Below are positions 34,183 to 44,814 of a stretch of DNA of 64,000 nt, in pieces (within the stretch, counting starts at the first letter, position 1; each line of letters opens with the position of its first letter). The notes beneath the pieces were generated by a model. The model saw only the letters and a list, made by a program, of their open reading frames with translations, searched no databases and was not told the origin of the DNA. Source of the DNA: Oceanobacillus rekensis (GTDB lineage: Bacteria; Bacillota; Bacilli; Bacillales; Amphibacillaceae); assembly GCF_002153375.1 (NCBI RefSeq), contig NZ_MTBQ01000004.1, forward strand, positions 62,001 through 126,000. Reading direction: 5' to 3'. The translations under genes were made by a program, and so were the position numbers.

Positions 34183-34788
34183 CTATGACCAGTTAAACCA
34201 CTCAAAAAGGAAAAACTTTACTTCTGTTTCTTCTTCCTCTACTTCAGCGATTTCTGTTTCTTCGTCGCTCTCCGCTTCTGCTACAGATGTTCCATTGAAA
34301 AAGTCAAGAAAACATAGGGGTGGAAACAAAACACACCACCAATTGGCACCTTGGCCTTCACCAATCGTAATTAAGATTGCTTCATACTCTCCTGCTGGGT
34401 ATAGAAAGTCTCCGTAAAGCTTCGTAGGAAAGGATACATTTTCTCCATACTCCACTTTAAAATCATTATTCTTTCCTTCTTCTTCAATCGTTTGTCCAAC
34501 AATTGCTTGAAGTTCCGGAATACGTTTATCAATTAATGTACGTGCTTCTTCGATATCTGTTATATGTTCAACCCATTCTGTCACCTGTTCATTAACTCGA
34601 TCACGGACCAATCGTTTTAATTCTTGATCCTCATCGGAATCGCTATTGGCTAAAATTCGCAGTCGAATCGCTTCATCTGGAATCACTTGGTAATCAGCCT
34701 CATTTTCTGCTTGTTCACTTACTCCATTTTTTGGCCACGATAAAAATAATATAAAAAAGATAAGTACAATAAAAATTAGTTTCTTCAT
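34183..34788 (-). CDS. spoIIR: SpoIIR, forespore signalling protein
   Basis: 201 residues from the ATG at 34788 (GGAGAGGGG upstream). There is an N-terminal signal or anchor (KKLIFIVLIFFILFLSW). The conserved core IPDEAIRLRILANSDSDEDQ leads to GANWWCVLFPPLCF. It is made in the forespore under sigma-F and triggers SpoIIGA to process pro-sigma-E. A C-terminal acidic stretch (about 175-192) is more extended than I expect. Confidence 0.93.
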   Translation of the reverse strand: MKKLIFIVLIFFILFLSWPKNGVSEQAENEADYQVIPDEAIRLRILANSDSDEDQELKRLVRDRVNEQVTEWVEHITDIEEARTLIDKRIPELQAIVGQTIEEEGKNNDFKVEYGENVSFPTKLYGDFLYPAGEYEAILITIGEGQGANWWCVLFPPLCFLDFFNGTSVAEAESDEETEIAEVEEEETEVKFFLFEWFNWS

Positions 34789-34865
34789 TTTAAAAATTCC
34801 CCTCTCCAACTGTATAATTGTCAGTATGGACAGGGGAGAATATTTTAAACTCGTAATCTATTAAA

Positions 34866-35738
34866 TTATTTTTTTTTAGATATAGTTGCTGATATAATTC
34901 GGTCTTTTTTATTAATATCCTGGATGGTCGTAACATTGCTAGTTGGAAACTTCTGATGAATAAGGGCATGCAGCGCGTCACCTTGCTCATGACCTATTTC
35001 AAAAGCGAGCAATGCACTGCTTTTCATCACTTCTGGTACCTGGCTAATAATCTGTTGATATGCCGCAAGTCCACCTGCTTCTGCAAAAAGAGCAAGTTCC
35101 GGGTCAAAATTTTTCACCGTGTCTGACATGGAAGGTGCATCCTCTTTCGCTATATAGGGAGGGTTCGAAACGATTATATCTGCCTGGATACTTTCATCAA
35201 TCACTGGTTGCAGGAAATCCCCTTGCAGAAAATGAACATTAGCTTGCAGATTTTCGGCGTTTGCCTTTGCGACCGCAAGTGCCTTATCAGAAATATCTGT
35301 TGCATATACGGTTGCAGTCGGTAGTTCCAAGGCAAGGGTGGTGGCAATAACTCCACTGCCTGTACCAATATCAATAATCGTTAATTGCTCGGTATTGCTG
35401 TTTTTGGCCGACTGAATGACATGCAGAACAAGCTCCTCTGTTTCTGGTCTAGGGATAAGCACATGTTTATTCACCGTAAATTCCCTGCCATAAAACGTCT
35501 CATAGCCTGTGAGATGCTGAACAGGAATACCTGTTTTCGCATGTTTTTCAATATCAGCTTTAAATGGATCGACAACTGCTTTTGGGAGAGGTTCCTGCAT
35601 CAGCATGAAAAACTGTGACCTAGTAACACGTAAATGGTGCTGCAGGAGAATTTCTGCAACTCGGGCTTCACGACGATGTTTTTCTAAAAAAAGAGAAGCC
35701 CAGCGCAGGACTTCGAATTGTTTGAGTTCTTTAGTCAT
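34866..35738 (-). CDS. prmC: release-factor glutamine methyltransferase PrmC
   Basis: 290 residues from the ATG at 35738. SAM motif IDIGTGSGVIA and the catalytic NPPYIAKED are present, with a helical N-terminal domain. It methylates the GGQ glutamine of RF1 and RF2. GGGGAA lies upstream inside the prfA end; the TTG at 35750 would overlap that site. It partners with the adjacent prfA. Confidence 0.95.
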   Translation of the reverse strand: MTKELKQFEVLRWASLFLEKHRREARVAEILLQHHLRVTRSQFFMLMQEPLPKAVVDPFKADIEKHAKTGIPVQHLTGYETFYGREFTVNKHVLIPRPETEELVLHVIQSAKNSNTEQLTIIDIGTGSGVIATTLALELPTATVYATDISDKALAVAKANAENLQANVHFLQGDFLQPVIDESIQADIIVSNPPYIAKEDAPSMSDTVKNFDPELALFAEAGGLAAYQQIISQVPEVMKSSALLAFEIGHEQGDALHALIHQKFPTSNVTTIQDINKKDRIISATISKKK

Positions 35739-35739
35739 C

Positions 35740-36810
35740 TTATTCCCCAATCTGTTCCAGACGATTTGCTTGCTCTTCCATCACTAATGCGTCGATAAAT
35801 TCATCTAATTTACCTTGTATTATCTGATCCAATTTTTGAATCGTAAGACCAATGCGGTGATCTGTCACCCGGTTTTGCGGGAAGTTATACGTACGGATAC
35901 GCTCGGAGCGGTCACCAGTTCCTACTGCAGACTTTCTATTTTCATCATATTCTGCCTGTGCTTCTTGTTGGAATTTATCATATACACGGGCACGCAATAC
36001 TTTCATTGCCTTTTCTTTGTTCTTAATTTGCGATTTCTCATCTTGAATGGAAACGACAGTACCAGTTGGTTCATGTGTTAGACGTACTGCAGACATCGTC
36101 GTATTAACACTTTGTCCACCAGGGCCACTGGATGCAAATGTGTCTACACGAATATCTTTATCATGTATTTCCACTTCGACTTCTGCTGCTTCAGGCAACA
36201 CAGCTACCGTTGCTGTTGACGTATGAATACGGCCACCAGATTCCGTCTCTGGGACACGTTGTACGCGATGTGCTCCGTTTTCATATTTTAGTTTGGAATA
36301 AACATCTTTACCATCAATCATAAAGATAATTTCTTTATAGCCACCAACACCAGTGGAACTTGCTTCCATCACTTCTGTTTTCCACCCCTGATGCTCAGCA
36401 TAGCGGGAATACATGCGATATAAATCCCCGGCAAATAATGCAGCTTCATCTCCACCTGCAGCACCACGGATTTCCATAAACACGTTTTTATCATCATTCG
36501 GATCTTTTGGAAGCAAGAGAATTTTCATTTTCCCTTCCAATTCTTCCTTTGATTCAGCAAGCTCATCAATCTCAAGCTTAACCATCTCTTGCATTTCAGC
36601 ATCCAATTTATCTTCCAGCATTTCCTTCGCATCATTTAATTGACTGTTTACATCTTTATATTCACGATATGCCTGAACAACATCCGCCAAACCTGATTGT
36701 TCCTTCGAATATTCACGAAGCTTCGTCACATCACTAACAATCTCCGGGTCACTCAACATCTCATTCAATTTATTATAACGGTCTTCCAATGTTTGTAAAC
36801 GATCTAACAT
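35740..36810 (-). CDS. prfA: peptide chain release factor 1
   Basis: 356 residues from the ATG at 36810, with AGAAAGAGGTGA upstream. The peptidyl-hydrolysis motif is [12 protein letters not shown], and the stop-codon recognition domain has [14 protein letters not shown]. It terminates translation at UAA and UAG. Confidence 0.97.
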   Translation of the reverse strand: MLDRLQTLEDRYNKLNEMLSDPEIVSDVTKLREYSKEQSGLADVVQAYREYKDVNSQLNDAKEMLEDKLDAEMQEMVKLEIDELAESKEELEGKMKILLLPKDPNDDKNVFMEIRGAAGGDEAALFAGDLYRMYSRYAEHQGWKTEVMEASSTGVGGYKEIIFMIDGKDVYSKLKYENGAHRVQRVPETESGGRIHTSTATVAVLPEAAEVEVEIHDKDIRVDTFASSGPGGQSVNTTMSAVRLTHEPTGTVVSIQDEKSQIKNKEKAMKVLRARVYDKFQQEAQAEYDENRKSAVGTGDRSERIRTYNFPQNRVTDHRIGLTIQKLDQIIQGKLDEFIDALVMEEQANRLEQIGE

Positions 36811-36904
36811 CACGGTCACCTCTTTCTGATTAACAGTCTAATTATAGTATAAGCAGGGTGTAGTGGTCAATTAGTGGCTGGAGTGATGGTGGCGCGGGCT
36901 GGGC

Positions 36905-37092
36905 GCGCGGTGCTTGAGCTGGGTGCGCGGCGCTTGGGCTGGGTGCGCGGTGAAGCTGGCCGCTCTGCTGCCGCAAAGTTTCGATTCCGCGAATTAAGTG
37001 CAGAATTCCGCGCTTTTACTTATTATTCCGCGGATTATTTTATATTTCCGCGAATTTAAATTTAATTCCGCGAATATAACTTTTAATCCGCG
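36905..37092. repeat. two phased arrays: GC-rich 20-bp repeat and TCCGCG array
   Basis: GCGCGG in a GCTGGGTGCGCGG unit recurs at 36905, 36925 and 36945 (20 bp). Then TCCGCG recurs at 36986, 37007, 37027, 37047, 37067 and 37087 (21, 20, 20, 20, 20). The array fills the gap between prfA and the NERD gene. Confidence 0.85.
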
Positions 37093-37096
37093 AATC

Positions 37097-38083
37097 CTAA
37101 CTTTCCCACATATAAATAGAACTCTTTGTATTACCTCTCTGTATTAATTTCTCCTTTAATAATATTCTTCGTATAACATCAGGCGATTCCACTAACAAAA
37201 ATTCCCGTGCTTGCTTATTCGTAATCGTATTTCCAATTAATAATCGATAATCTTCCAGCGCGGAACGGTGTGCGGACCGGGAGAATATTCCGCATGGTGT
37301 GCAATGCCACTTTTGCTTCAACCTGATCATCGGTAAAGAGCGACATTCTGGGCAACGTACTCCAAAATTCAAGTCCGATCGGTTGAGTTTGTATTTGTGA
37401 AAGAGATTAATTATTGGTGGTGTGTGGAGTTCGATTAATTGTTGTGAGATATCCATTAGCATATTCATGGTTGTTTGATGAGGATATTTGTTTTTCTCCA
37501 GTTCCATTATTTTAAAGTAAAGCTGATTGTTATGGATTACTTGTTCCGGAATCTGAATTGTTGGTTGTACTGGTTTGATGATTGTGCTTGGAAAGCTGAT
37601 GACGACAAAGGATTCTATCTTCAACTCGGGGAAGTTATGCATTCTTAGCCATTTTTGGAGGCGAAATGTTTGGGTTTTAACTTGTGAAATGGGGTTGGGG
37701 AAGCCTTCTTCTTCCTCTATACTGCGTTTACGGATAACCTGGCCATTTTCGTCAAAAAGAACTGTGCCCTGCCAGTTTTTCACTTCGAGTATGATATAAT
37801 ATCTCTCCGTGAGTATCAAGGTATCGATTTGAAAATTACCGTTTTCGTCCTGTAGTCTGAGATTATGGAGAATGAGAAACTTATCGGGATTAAGAAAGCC
37901 AAGTGGATATTCTATTTCTTTTTCACCGGCCACTTCTGATTTTTTCTTTTTCAAATCACGTATGATGATTTCTTTTTTTGGGTGATAATTCCGTATTCTC
38001 CTTTCTAATGCCTCTAGAATTTTAACTTCAATAAATTTATCGTATTGCTTCATGATCATCTTATACAAACACTCCTTCTTCAT
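37097..38083 (-). CDS. NERD domain protein with zinc ribbon
   Basis: 328 residues. An N-terminal helical part is followed by the nuclease-related domain (about 75-185, QIDTLILTERYYIILEVKNW, with the D...ExK pattern of restriction-like folds). The C-terminal zinc ribbon has CPECRS and CTPCG (about 250-275). Function unknown; NERD proteins are thought to process DNA or RNA. The start is uncertain: the first ATG has no good site, and AAGAAGGAG lies inside the frame, 12 nt before an ATG at 38059. It replaces genes found between prfA and tdk in B. subtilis. Confidence 0.85.
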   Translation of the reverse strand: MKKECLYKMIMKQYDKFIEVKILEALERRIRNYHPKKEIIIRDLKKKKSEVAGEKEIEYPLGFLNPDKFLILHNLRLQDENGNFQIDTLILTERYYIILEVKNWQGTVLFDENGQVIRKRSIEEEEGFPNPISQVKTQTFRLQKWLRMHNFPELKIESFVVISFPSTIIKPVQPTIQIPEQVIHNNQLYFKIMELEKNKYPHQTTMNMLMDISQQLIELHTPPIINLFHKYKLNRSDLNFGVRCPECRSLPMIRLKQKWHCTPCGIFSRSAHRSALEDYRLLIGNTITNKQAREFLLVESPDVIRRILLKEKLIQRGNTKSSIYMWES

Positions 38084-38160
38084 AGTGATTACTTCTATAC
38101 CGGATGTCTATTTCCCTCTTTTTTAAAAAACCTTGAGTTAACATTTTATTTCACCTATTA

Positions 38161-38186
38161 AAAAAGCACCCATCAAGGATGCCTTT
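38161..38186 (-). terminator. terminator after tdk
   Basis: AGGCATCC pairs with GGGTGCTT around a short loop, followed by TTTTTT on the minus strand. Confidence 0.7.
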
Positions 38187-38191
38187 TCACT

Positions 38192-38812
38192 TTATTTAAC
38201 AGCTTTTATCTGTTTGTGAACCAGATTGCTGGTTGGTTTGTTTGGTACGTCATGATGATGGCGGCATCTTGGTTCATATGATTCGGATGCACCGACAAGG
38301 ATAATTGGATCATCGTAGGATGCTGGTTTACCGTTGATCAGGCGTTGTGTACGACTTGCTGGGGAACCACATATCGGGCAGATCGCATTTAGTTTCGTTA
38401 CAGATTCACTGAGTGCCATCAGCTTTGGTACCGGTCCAAATGGTTCACCGCGAAAATCGGTGTCCAGACCTGCAATTATTACTCGGATACCTCTGTTGGC
38501 GAGCTCTTCTGCAATTTCAACGACGTTCTCATCGAAAAATTGCACCTCGTCTATTCCAACAATGTCGACATTGTTATCAATATGGTCAAGTATTTCTATT
38601 GACTTTTGGATTGGACGTGCGATGGTGGATGTGCCGTTGTGAGAGACGACAGCTGTATCATCATAGCGGTCATCGATGGCCGGTTTGAAAACGCGCACCG
38701 ATAAATTTGCGTAGGTTGCTCTGCGCACACGGCGAATCAATTCTTCAGATTTCCCTGAAAACATGCTGCCACAGATTACTTCCACCCAGCCGCTTTGTTT
38801 CATTTCATACAT
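38192..38812 (-). CDS. tdk: thymidine kinase
   Basis: 206 residues from the ATG at 38812 (GAGAGGGG upstream). The P-loop is [15 protein letters not shown] follows, the lasso region has a zinc site (CPICG and CRHHH) and the C-terminal tail is typical. It phosphorylates thymidine for salvage. Confidence 0.96.
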   Translation of the reverse strand: MYEMKQSGWVEVICGSMFSGKSEELIRRVRRATYANLSVRVFKPAIDDRYDDTAVVSHNGTSTIARPIQKSIEILDHIDNNVDIVGIDEVQFFDENVVEIAEELANRGIRVIIAGLDTDFRGEPFGPVPKLMALSESVTKLNAICPICGSPASRTQRLINGKPASYDDPIILVGASESYEPRCRHHHDVPNKPTSNLVHKQIKAVK

Positions 38813-38933
38813 GTTGTGAACCCCTCTCATCACGGTAAATTACAATTATATTTATGTACTGTGATTAGTTTACCCACTAATTTCGACATAACTAATATGC
38901 TTTTTAGTATTATATGCATTAATAAAAGTAAAA

Positions 38934-38961
38934 ACAGGCAAAATGTAGACATTTTGCCTGT
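38934..38961 (-). terminator. terminator after rpmE2
   Basis: 13-bp perfect stem ACAGGCAAAATGT / ACATTTTGCCTGT with a 2-nt loop and a TTTTAC tail on the minus strand. Confidence 0.85.
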
Positions 38962-38982
38962 CTTTAATATAGTTGATCAAAT

Positions 38983-39036
38983 TTTTGATCAAGAAAGCGA
39001 AGTTGACTTCACTTCTGAACAGTCGTCTCAGCCTTC
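38983..39036. repeat. short copy of the stop-codon-adjacent repeat (after rpmE2)
   Basis: Read with rpmE2, GAAGGCTGAGACGACTG begins about 3 nt after the stop, then TTCAGAAGTGAAG and a TTGATCAA inverted repeat. The GACTGTTCAGAA part matches the copy after murZ. Confidence 0.5.
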
Positions 39037-39039
39037 TTA

Positions 39040-39282
39040 TTACATATTATATTTTTTCTTGAATCGGTCTACACGGCCGCCGACTTTGTCTGCTTTTTGT
39101 TTACCTGTGTAGAATGGGTGTGAATCAGAGCTGATCTCAACTTTGATTAATGGGTATGTGTTGCCGTCTTCCCATTCAATTGTTTCGTTAGATCCTCTTG
39201 TTGATCCGCTCAAGAATTTGTATTCTGAACTAGTATCAAGAAAAACAACTTTTCTGTACTCTGGATGGATATCCTTTTTCAT
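39040..39282 (-). CDS. rpmE2: 50S ribosomal protein L31, type B
   Basis: 80 residues. It is the C-minus, zinc-free form: no CxxC pairs, and the type B segment [15 protein letters not shown] and [17 protein letters not shown] are present. In B. subtilis the rho-tdk position carries the zinc-binding L31 (rpmE), while type B is elsewhere and under Zur. Here type B occupies that place. AAAAAGGAG precedes the ATG. It has its own promoter and a structured leader of about 95 nt. Confidence 0.95.
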   Translation of the reverse strand: MKKDIHPEYRKVVFLDTSSEYKFLSGSTRGSNETIEWEDGNTYPLIKVEISSDSHPFYTGKQKADKVGGRVDRFKKKYNM

Positions 39283-39376
39283 GTTCTTACACTCCTTTTT
39301 GCCCTGAGTCCTGTGGAAACAGAGTTATTGTAAGAGCCGTCATAGGTGATATTCACCTTATCAAAACTCACTCACA
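39283..39376 (-). ncRNA. possible L31 mRNA leader structure
   Basis: Between the promoter and rpmE2 the transcript has AGGTGAATATCACCT (a hairpin with a 3-nt loop), then CTCTG...CACAG and GGACTC elements near the ribosome site. Autoregulatory L31 leaders are known in Firmicutes; I cannot match the published consensus from memory. No Zur-like palindrome is seen. Confidence 0.35.
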
Positions 39377-39383
39377 TAGAAAG

Positions 39384-39412
39384 ATTATACCAGTCTGATG
39401 TTATGATTGCAA
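39384..39412 (-). promoter_or_regulatory. sigma-A promoter of rpmE2
   Basis: TTGCAA (39407-39412), 17 bp, TATAAT (39384-39389) on the minus strand: perfect -10, 4/6 -35, ideal spacing. It lies between rho and rpmE2. Confidence 0.75.
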
Positions 39413-39468
39413 GGGGGCTTAACTTATTTTTCTCTCCCTGAAGTCTACGGGTAGATACGACTCTTTTC

Positions 39469-40749
39469 CTACTTTGTCATGCCTTTACGCTTCATTTCAT
39501 TTTCCATGGCCTGTAAAAAATCTTCATTGCTTTTTGTTGCTTTTAAACGTTTTAAGAAGCGTTCGAGGAAATCATGTGAGTCCTGCATTGTTTTACGGAT
39601 TGTCCACATTTTGTCCAGGTGACTCTTATCAACGAGCAATTCTTCCTTACGAGTACCGGAACGCAGGACGTCGATGGCTGGGAAGATTCTTCGTTCTGCC
39701 AAGCTGCGCGCGAGATGCAGTTCCATATTACCTGTACCCTTAAATTCCTCATAAATAACATCATCCATTCGGGATCCTGTTTCAACAAGTGCTGTAGCTA
39801 AAATCGTAAAACTTCCGCCTTCTTCGATATTTCTTGCAGCACCGAAGAATCGTTTGGGACGATGGAATGCAGCCGGATCAATACCACCGGAAAGTGTACG
39901 ACCACTTGGTGGGATAACCAGGTTATAAGCTCGCGCCAGACGTGTAATACTATCCATAAGCACGATAACATCACGCTTATGTTCCACAAGGCGCATTGCC
40001 CGTTCCAACACAAGCTCCGATACTTTAATATGACTTTCCGGCACTTCATCAAACGTCGAGCTGACAACATCCACGTCTGGTGCAACAGATCGTTCTATAT
40101 CTGTTACTTCTTCCGGTCGTTCATCAACTAAAAGGATAATTAGCTTTGCCTCTGGGTGATTTTTGGAAATGCTGTTTGCAATCTCTTTAATTAGCATTGT
40201 TTTACCAGCTTTAGGTGGCGCAACAATTAGGCCACGCTGTCCAAAACCAACCGGGGTCATTAAGTCCATGATTCTTGTTGACAGTTTATGTTGTTCTGTC
40301 TCAAGCTTAAACGCGCGATCTGGATATAGTGCTGTCAAGCCAGGGAAATGAATGCGTTCCTTCGAGGAATCCGGGTCTTCATCGTTTACTGCGTCTACAT
40401 GTAATAAACCATAGTAGCGTTCATTTTCCTTTGGCGGACGTACTTTTCCAGATACCTTATCCCCATTTCTTAAGTCGAAACGGCGAATTTGGGATGCGGA
40501 AATATAAATATCTTCAGCGCTTGGCGAATAATTAATTGGTCGCAGGAAACCGAATCCTTCTGAAGGGATAATTTCCAGTACGCCATTCATAAACAGAAAA
40601 CCATCCTTTTCTGCTTGTGCTTTTAGAATTGCAAAGATTAGTTCTTTTTTGCTCAACTTAGAATAATATGAAACTTTATATTCCTTCGCCAATGTATAGA
40701 TTTCTTTTAATGTCATTGTCTCTAAATTAGAGATTGTTAATGTATCCAC
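39469..40749 (-). CDS. rho: transcription termination factor Rho
   Basis: 426 residues: an N-terminal helix bundle, a cold-shock RNA-binding domain ([16 protein letters not shown]) and a RecA-like ATPase with [15 protein letters not shown] and the Q-loop/R-loop region. It is a hexameric RNA helicase that ends transcription. The start is GTG. Its 835-bp upstream gap replaces B. subtilis glpX (ywjI). No insertion in the N-terminal domain. Confidence 0.97.
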   Translation of the reverse strand: MDTLTISNLETMTLKEIYTLAKEYKVSYYSKLSKKELIFAILKAQAEKDGFLFMNGVLEIIPSEGFGFLRPINYSPSAEDIYISASQIRRFDLRNGDKVSGKVRPPKENERYYGLLHVDAVNDEDPDSSKERIHFPGLTALYPDRAFKLETEQHKLSTRIMDLMTPVGFGQRGLIVAPPKAGKTMLIKEIANSISKNHPEAKLIILLVDERPEEVTDIERSVAPDVDVVSSTFDEVPESHIKVSELVLERAMRLVEHKRDVIVLMDSITRLARAYNLVIPPSGRTLSGGIDPAAFHRPKRFFGAARNIEEGGSFTILATALVETGSRMDDVIYEEFKGTGNMELHLARSLAERRIFPAIDVLRSGTRKEELLVDKSHLDKMWTIRKTMQDSHDFLERFLKRLKATKSNEDFLQAMENEMKRKGMTK

Positions 40750-41221
40750 TCAATCACCACGCCTATTCCGTTTGATCTTTTGTTAGGAAGGATTTTTTTT
40801 GCGGGAAATATTGCTCTTAAAAACTTATTGCCGCATGTCCAACGTCCAATCATATTTTTAAATTAGAAAACTAAAGGTTCGCAAGACTTTAAGCGAATAC
40901 CTTAGTTGCATTTATAAAGATAGAAAATTTTTATAATTTCTCCTATCTGAAAAAAATAATTGCTTTTTTGATAGATCCACTTCTTATGGAAGGATGTCCT
41001 TGAAGAAATGCAGGGTTTAACAGAAGCTATAATAGAAGTCTCAAAATTCTTATTCGCTAATAATGGGCACGTTTTTCGTGTACATACAGATTAGCCAAGA
41101 TATGCCTGTATTAAACATATATTATATTACTCTTTTAGAAGGAATTATTCAATATCATTTTTATAAATATAACATATCTGCTTATTCAATTGGCAATTCA
41201 TAGTATACTATAATGTTAGAA
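40750..41221. other. long AT-rich region upstream of rho
   Basis: No ORF with a ribosome site. A candidate minus-strand promoter TTGAAT (41147-41152), 17 bp, TAATAT (41124-41129) would give a rho leader of about 370 nt. rho is reported to be autoregulated in B. subtilis, so a regulatory leader is plausible. Confidence 0.45.
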
Positions 41222-41250
41222 AAGGAAGCCAACATACAATTGGCTTCCTT
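41222..41250 (-). terminator. terminator between murZ and rho
   Basis: 9-bp stem GGAAGCCAA / TTGGCTTCC with T-rich flanks on both sides, so it may act in both directions. It lies about 330 nt after murZ, behind a repeat. Confidence 0.7.
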
Positions 41251-41309
41251 TATTCATTTTAGAAAATTAAGACTTTATAACAAAGATTCGTTTCTTAGAT
41301 AGACTGTGC

Positions 41310-41581
41310 TTTTCGATAACAAATCGACCGGCACCGCTTTTTGGCTAGGCCTGCTAGCAGCTGTCGGCAAATGCAATGGACTCTCTGAGGAAGAATAGCA
41401 CTTCCTCGTCGGTCCCTTATCTATGCCCTCCGTCCCTGGGCAAGCCCGCTACGCTTTTGTGCGGCTAGCTTCGGCTCCTAGAAACTCCGGTCATAAGCAA
41501 TCCGCACTACAAGCGCCAAACCCCGGCGCTTTTCGGCGTCTTACTTATGCCTGCGTTTCTGAACAGTCGCCTACGCTTTTG
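41310..41581. repeat. structured repeat directly after the murZ stop
   Basis: Read with murZ it begins 3 nt after TAA with CAAAAGCGTAGGCGACTG, then TTCAGAAACGCAGGC, an AAGCGCC / GGCGCTT inverted pair, CTCCTAGAAGC-like modules, and the CTATGCCCTCCGTCCC arm also present at 60580-60760. Confidence 0.75.
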
Positions 41582-41584
41582 TTT

Positions 41585-42871
41585 TTATGAATTTTGAAAT
41601 TGAATTATTTCTTTTTCGGTCATTTCTTCGCGCCAGATATTGGCTCCGAGGTTGGTTAGTTTCTCTGTTATTTTTTGATAACCTCGGTCAATATGCTCCA
41701 CTCCGGTAACTTCAGTGATTCCATTGGACATTAGTCCGGCAATCACTAATGCAGCGCCAGCGCGGAGGTCGGTTGCTTTTACTCTTGCACCTTCCAATTG
41801 TACAGGTCCAGATACAATAACAGATCCGCCTTCCACCTTAATTGTCGCATTCATCCGTCTTAATTCATCGATATGCTTCAATCTTGCAGAATAGATTGTA
41901 TCCGTCACAACACCTGTACCAGTTGATTGCGTTAAAAGAGTTGTAAATGGCTGTTGAAGATCTGTTGGAAATCCAGGATACACGAGTGTTTTTATATCTA
42001 CACTTTTTAACGGACTTCTCCTGGCGATGTAAAGCTGTTCATCACTTTCCTCAACAGTTACATTCATTTCACGCAACTTCGCGATAAGTGATTCCATATG
42101 TTGTGAAATGACGTTATCAATGACAACTTCTTTTCCTTGTGCAGCAGCTGCTATTGCATATGTTCCTGCTTCGATACGGTCCGGTATAATGGTGTGTTTG
42201 CATCCGTGGAGCGTGGAGACGCCCTCAATCCGGATAACATCTGTACCAACACCTTTAATTTTCGCTCCCATATTGGTGAGCAGTGTTGCAACATCAATAA
42301 TCTCTGGTTCTTTCGCTGCGTTTTCGATTACCGTTTTACCTTTTGCCTTAACAGCAGCAAGCATAATATTAATTGTTGCTCCTACACTGACCACATCCAA
42401 ATAAATTCTGGCACCTCTCAACTCTTTTGCTCGCAAATAGATAGCGCCTTGTTCATTCGTGACTTCGGCTCCGAGTGCTTCAAAGCCTTTAATATGCTGA
42501 TCGATAGGGCGTGGACCAAGATAGCAGCCCCCCGGGAGTCCAATAACAGCCTTGTTGAACTTACCCAGCATAGCTCCCATAAAATAATAGGAGGCGCGCA
42601 GCTTTTTCACCTTTCCATTTGGCAATGGCATTGCAACCATTTTTTCAGGTTGAATGGTAATATCCTGTCCATTCAAGGATACCGTTCCACCAATTTCCTC
42701 TAGTAGACTCCCTAGTGTACTGACATCGGAAATTTCGGGTAGTCCTTCAATGGTTACAGCTGAATCTGCTAAAATGGATGCCGGTAGTAATGCTACTGCA
42801 CTGTTCTTTGCCCCGCTGATACGAACTTCGCCATTTAATTCATGGCCACCTTCAATTAACAATTTCTGCAT
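41585..42871 (-). CDS. murZ: UDP-GlcNAc 1-carboxyvinyltransferase, second copy (MurZ/MurAB)
   Basis: 428 residues from the ATG at 42871, with GAGGTA upstream; the extra 16 codons in frame have no ribosome site. The reactive Cys is kept ([14 protein letters not shown]116), with KNSAVALLP and YPGFPTDLQ. It is catalytically intact and parallel to murA at 15009-16346. Placement next to transaldolase and fbaA matches B. subtilis murAB. Confidence 0.94.
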   Translation of the reverse strand: MQKLLIEGGHELNGEVRISGAKNSAVALLPASILADSAVTIEGLPEISDVSTLGSLLEEIGGTVSLNGQDITIQPEKMVAMPLPNGKVKKLRASYYFMGAMLGKFNKAVIGLPGGCYLGPRPIDQHIKGFEALGAEVTNEQGAIYLRAKELRGARIYLDVVSVGATINIMLAAVKAKGKTVIENAAKEPEIIDVATLLTNMGAKIKGVGTDVIRIEGVSTLHGCKHTIIPDRIEAGTYAIAAAAQGKEVVIDNVISQHMESLIAKLREMNVTVEESDEQLYIARRSPLKSVDIKTLVYPGFPTDLQQPFTTLLTQSTGTGVVTDTIYSARLKHIDELRRMNATIKVEGGSVIVSGPVQLEGARVKATDLRAGAALVIAGLMSNGITEVTGVEHIDRGYQKITEKLTNLGANIWREEMTEKEIIQFQNS

Positions 42872-43042
42872 TTGAATACCTCGTTCCTTCGAGAGGTTGT
42901 CCAAAAAATATTTGAACACACGTCATTTCATGTAGTAGGGGTTCCCGAAGTAATCGAGAACCATATTTTATAGCCAAATACTAGTACTAACTTCTTACCT
43001 TGTCTTATCTTTTACATTTTTTCCAATTTCATGCATTTATTT

Positions 43043-43681
43043 TTATTTATTCCAATCAGCAAGGAACTTTTCAATTCCTTGATCTGTTAACGGATGTTTC
43101 ACAAGTGAAGACAAAACGTTATAAGGAATTGTCGCGATATGTGCACCATTTACTGCAGCATCTGTTACATGTAATGGGTGACGAATGGATGCAGCAATAA
43201 TTTCTGTGCTAATATCATGACGGTCAAAAATTTCTGCAATTGTTGCCACTAATGTCATGCCATCTTGGCCAATATCATCTAAGCGTCCAAGGAATGGTGA
43301 AACATAAGTTGCTCCAGCACGTGCTGCAAGTAGCGCCTGATTCGCATTGAAAATTAACGTAACATTCGTTTTAATGTTCAGATCACTAAACGCTTTCACT
43401 GCTTTTAAGCCTTCCAATGTCATCGGAACTTTCACCGTAATATTTGGTGCGATTGCAGCCAATTCTTTACCTTCCTCAATCATGCCCGGTGCGTCTTCAG
43501 CTATAACTTCTGCACTTACAGATCCAACTTTTACTTCTGAAGTTATTTCACGTAAACGATCATGAAAGGAAACTCCTTCCTTTGCAACAAGGCTTGGGTT
43601 TGTCGTTACACCTGCTAATACGCCAAGTTCATTTGCCTGACGGATTTCCTCTATGTTTGCTGTATCAATAAAAAATTTCAT
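43043..43681 (-). CDS. tal: transaldolase / fructose-6-phosphate aldolase family (YwjH)
   Basis: 212 residues, TIM barrel with [23 protein letters not shown] and ITVKVPMT, typical of the short TalC/FSA type. It is either a transaldolase of the pentose phosphate pathway or a fructose-6-phosphate aldolase; B. subtilis YwjH is reported as transaldolase. GAAGTGA precedes the ATG. Confidence 0.93.
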   Translation of the reverse strand: MKFFIDTANIEEIRQANELGVLAGVTTNPSLVAKEGVSFHDRLREITSEVKVGSVSAEVIAEDAPGMIEEGKELAAIAPNITVKVPMTLEGLKAVKAFSDLNIKTNVTLIFNANQALLAARAGATYVSPFLGRLDDIGQDGMTLVATIAEIFDRHDISTEIIAASIRHPLHVTDAAVNGAHIATIPYNVLSSLVKHPLTDQGIEKFLADWNK

Positions 43682-43720
43682 CTATGTCACTTCTCCATTC
43701 TTTTTATTATTATATGGGTT

Positions 43721-43752
43721 TAAAAGCTGAACCAGAGTGGAACAGCTTTTAA
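43721..43752 (-). terminator. hairpin after fbaA
   Basis: TAAAAGCTGTTCC pairs with GGTTCAGCTTTTA around a 5-nt loop. There is no T tract, so it may be a processing or weak termination structure. Confidence 0.4.
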
Positions 43753-43784
43753 GCCTTGTATATTATTTTACTGTGAAAATCGGC

Positions 43785-43835
43785 TAGCTGTGCGGGGGCT
43801 AGGGACTATTAGGCTTCCTGAGACCTCCGCTTTTG
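43785..43835. repeat. short structured repeat directly after the fbaA stop
   Basis: Read with fbaA, CAAAAGCGGAGG follows the TAA with no gap; the distal part is GTCCCTAGCCCCCGCACAGC, matching the copies at 60501 and 60628. Confidence 0.7.
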
Positions 43836-44690
43836 TTATGCTTGTTGTGCTGAGCCGAATTCGCGCATTTTACCTTTTACAGTTTCTTTGATTGCTTCTG
43901 ATCCCGGTCCAAGATACTTACGTGGATCATAAAGTTTTGGTTTCGCATTTAGTGTTTCACGAACCGCTTTAGCTTGTGCAAGTTGATTTTCTGTATTTAC
44001 ATTAATTTTAGCTGTTCCAAGAGAAATAGCTTTTTGAATGTCTTTCGTTGGAATTCCTGTACCGCCATGAAGTACTAATGGTACTTGTACAAGATTTAGG
44101 ATTTCTTCCATTTCTGCAAATCCTAGGTTTGGTTCTCCATCATATTCACCATGCACGGAGCCTAATGCTGGAGCAAGACAGTCAATTCCAGCTTCAGTAA
44201 CAAGCTGTTTACATTCATCCTTATCAGCGTACATAACACCACCGATAACGCCATCTTCTTCTCCACCTACTGTACCAACTTCGGCTTCAACAGATACGCC
44301 ATGAATATGAGCTAATTCTACAACCTTTTGAGTTAAAGCTACATTTTCTTCTATTGGAGAATGTGAAGCATCAATCATTACAGAAGTAAATCCTGCATGA
44401 ATAGCTTGTGCACATTTTTCAAAGCTTGAACCGTGATCTAAATGGATTGCAACTGGCACTGTAGTACCATATGATTCCATAAGAGATTTAACCATAGCAA
44501 CGACAACGTTAAAGCCGCCCATATATTTGCCTGCACCTTCAGAAACGCCAAGAATTACTGGTGACTTTTCTTCTTCTGCAGCCTGCAGTATAGCTTGGAT
44601 GTATTCCAAGTTATTAATATTAAATTGTCCTACTGCATAACCATTCTTTTTTCCTTTTTCAAGCATTTCTTTCATAGATACTAATGGCAT
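43836..44690 (-). CDS. fbaA: class II fructose-bisphosphate aldolase
   Basis: 284 residues. Zinc and catalytic residues lie in [40 protein letters not shown] and [10 protein letters not shown]. It cleaves or forms fructose-1,6-bisphosphate in glycolysis and gluconeogenesis. AAGGAGG precedes the ATG. Confidence 0.97.
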   Translation of the reverse strand: MPLVSMKEMLEKGKKNGYAVGQFNINNLEYIQAILQAAEEEKSPVILGVSEGAGKYMGGFNVVVAMVKSLMESYGTTVPVAIHLDHGSSFEKCAQAIHAGFTSVMIDASHSPIEENVALTQKVVELAHIHGVSVEAEVGTVGGEEDGVIGGVMYADKDECKQLVTEAGIDCLAPALGSVHGEYDGEPNLGFAEMEEILNLVQVPLVLHGGTGIPTKDIQKAISLGTAKINVNTENQLAQAKAVRETLNAKPKLYDPRKYLGPGSEAIKETVKGKMREFGSAQQA

Positions 44691-44814
44691 TGAAAATCCT
44701 CCTTAGAGCTATTATTCTTATACAAGAATTTTGTCTGAAATAAACTTAGTTACATTGTAAGAATACCAATTTCAACTCATTGGCGCAACAACTAAGAAAT
44801 GCAAAAGAACATTC

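Noticed and set aside
36874-37059. Plus-strand frame through the prfA-NERD gap
   Set aside because: It runs through the two phased repeat arrays, and its composition is that of the repeats.
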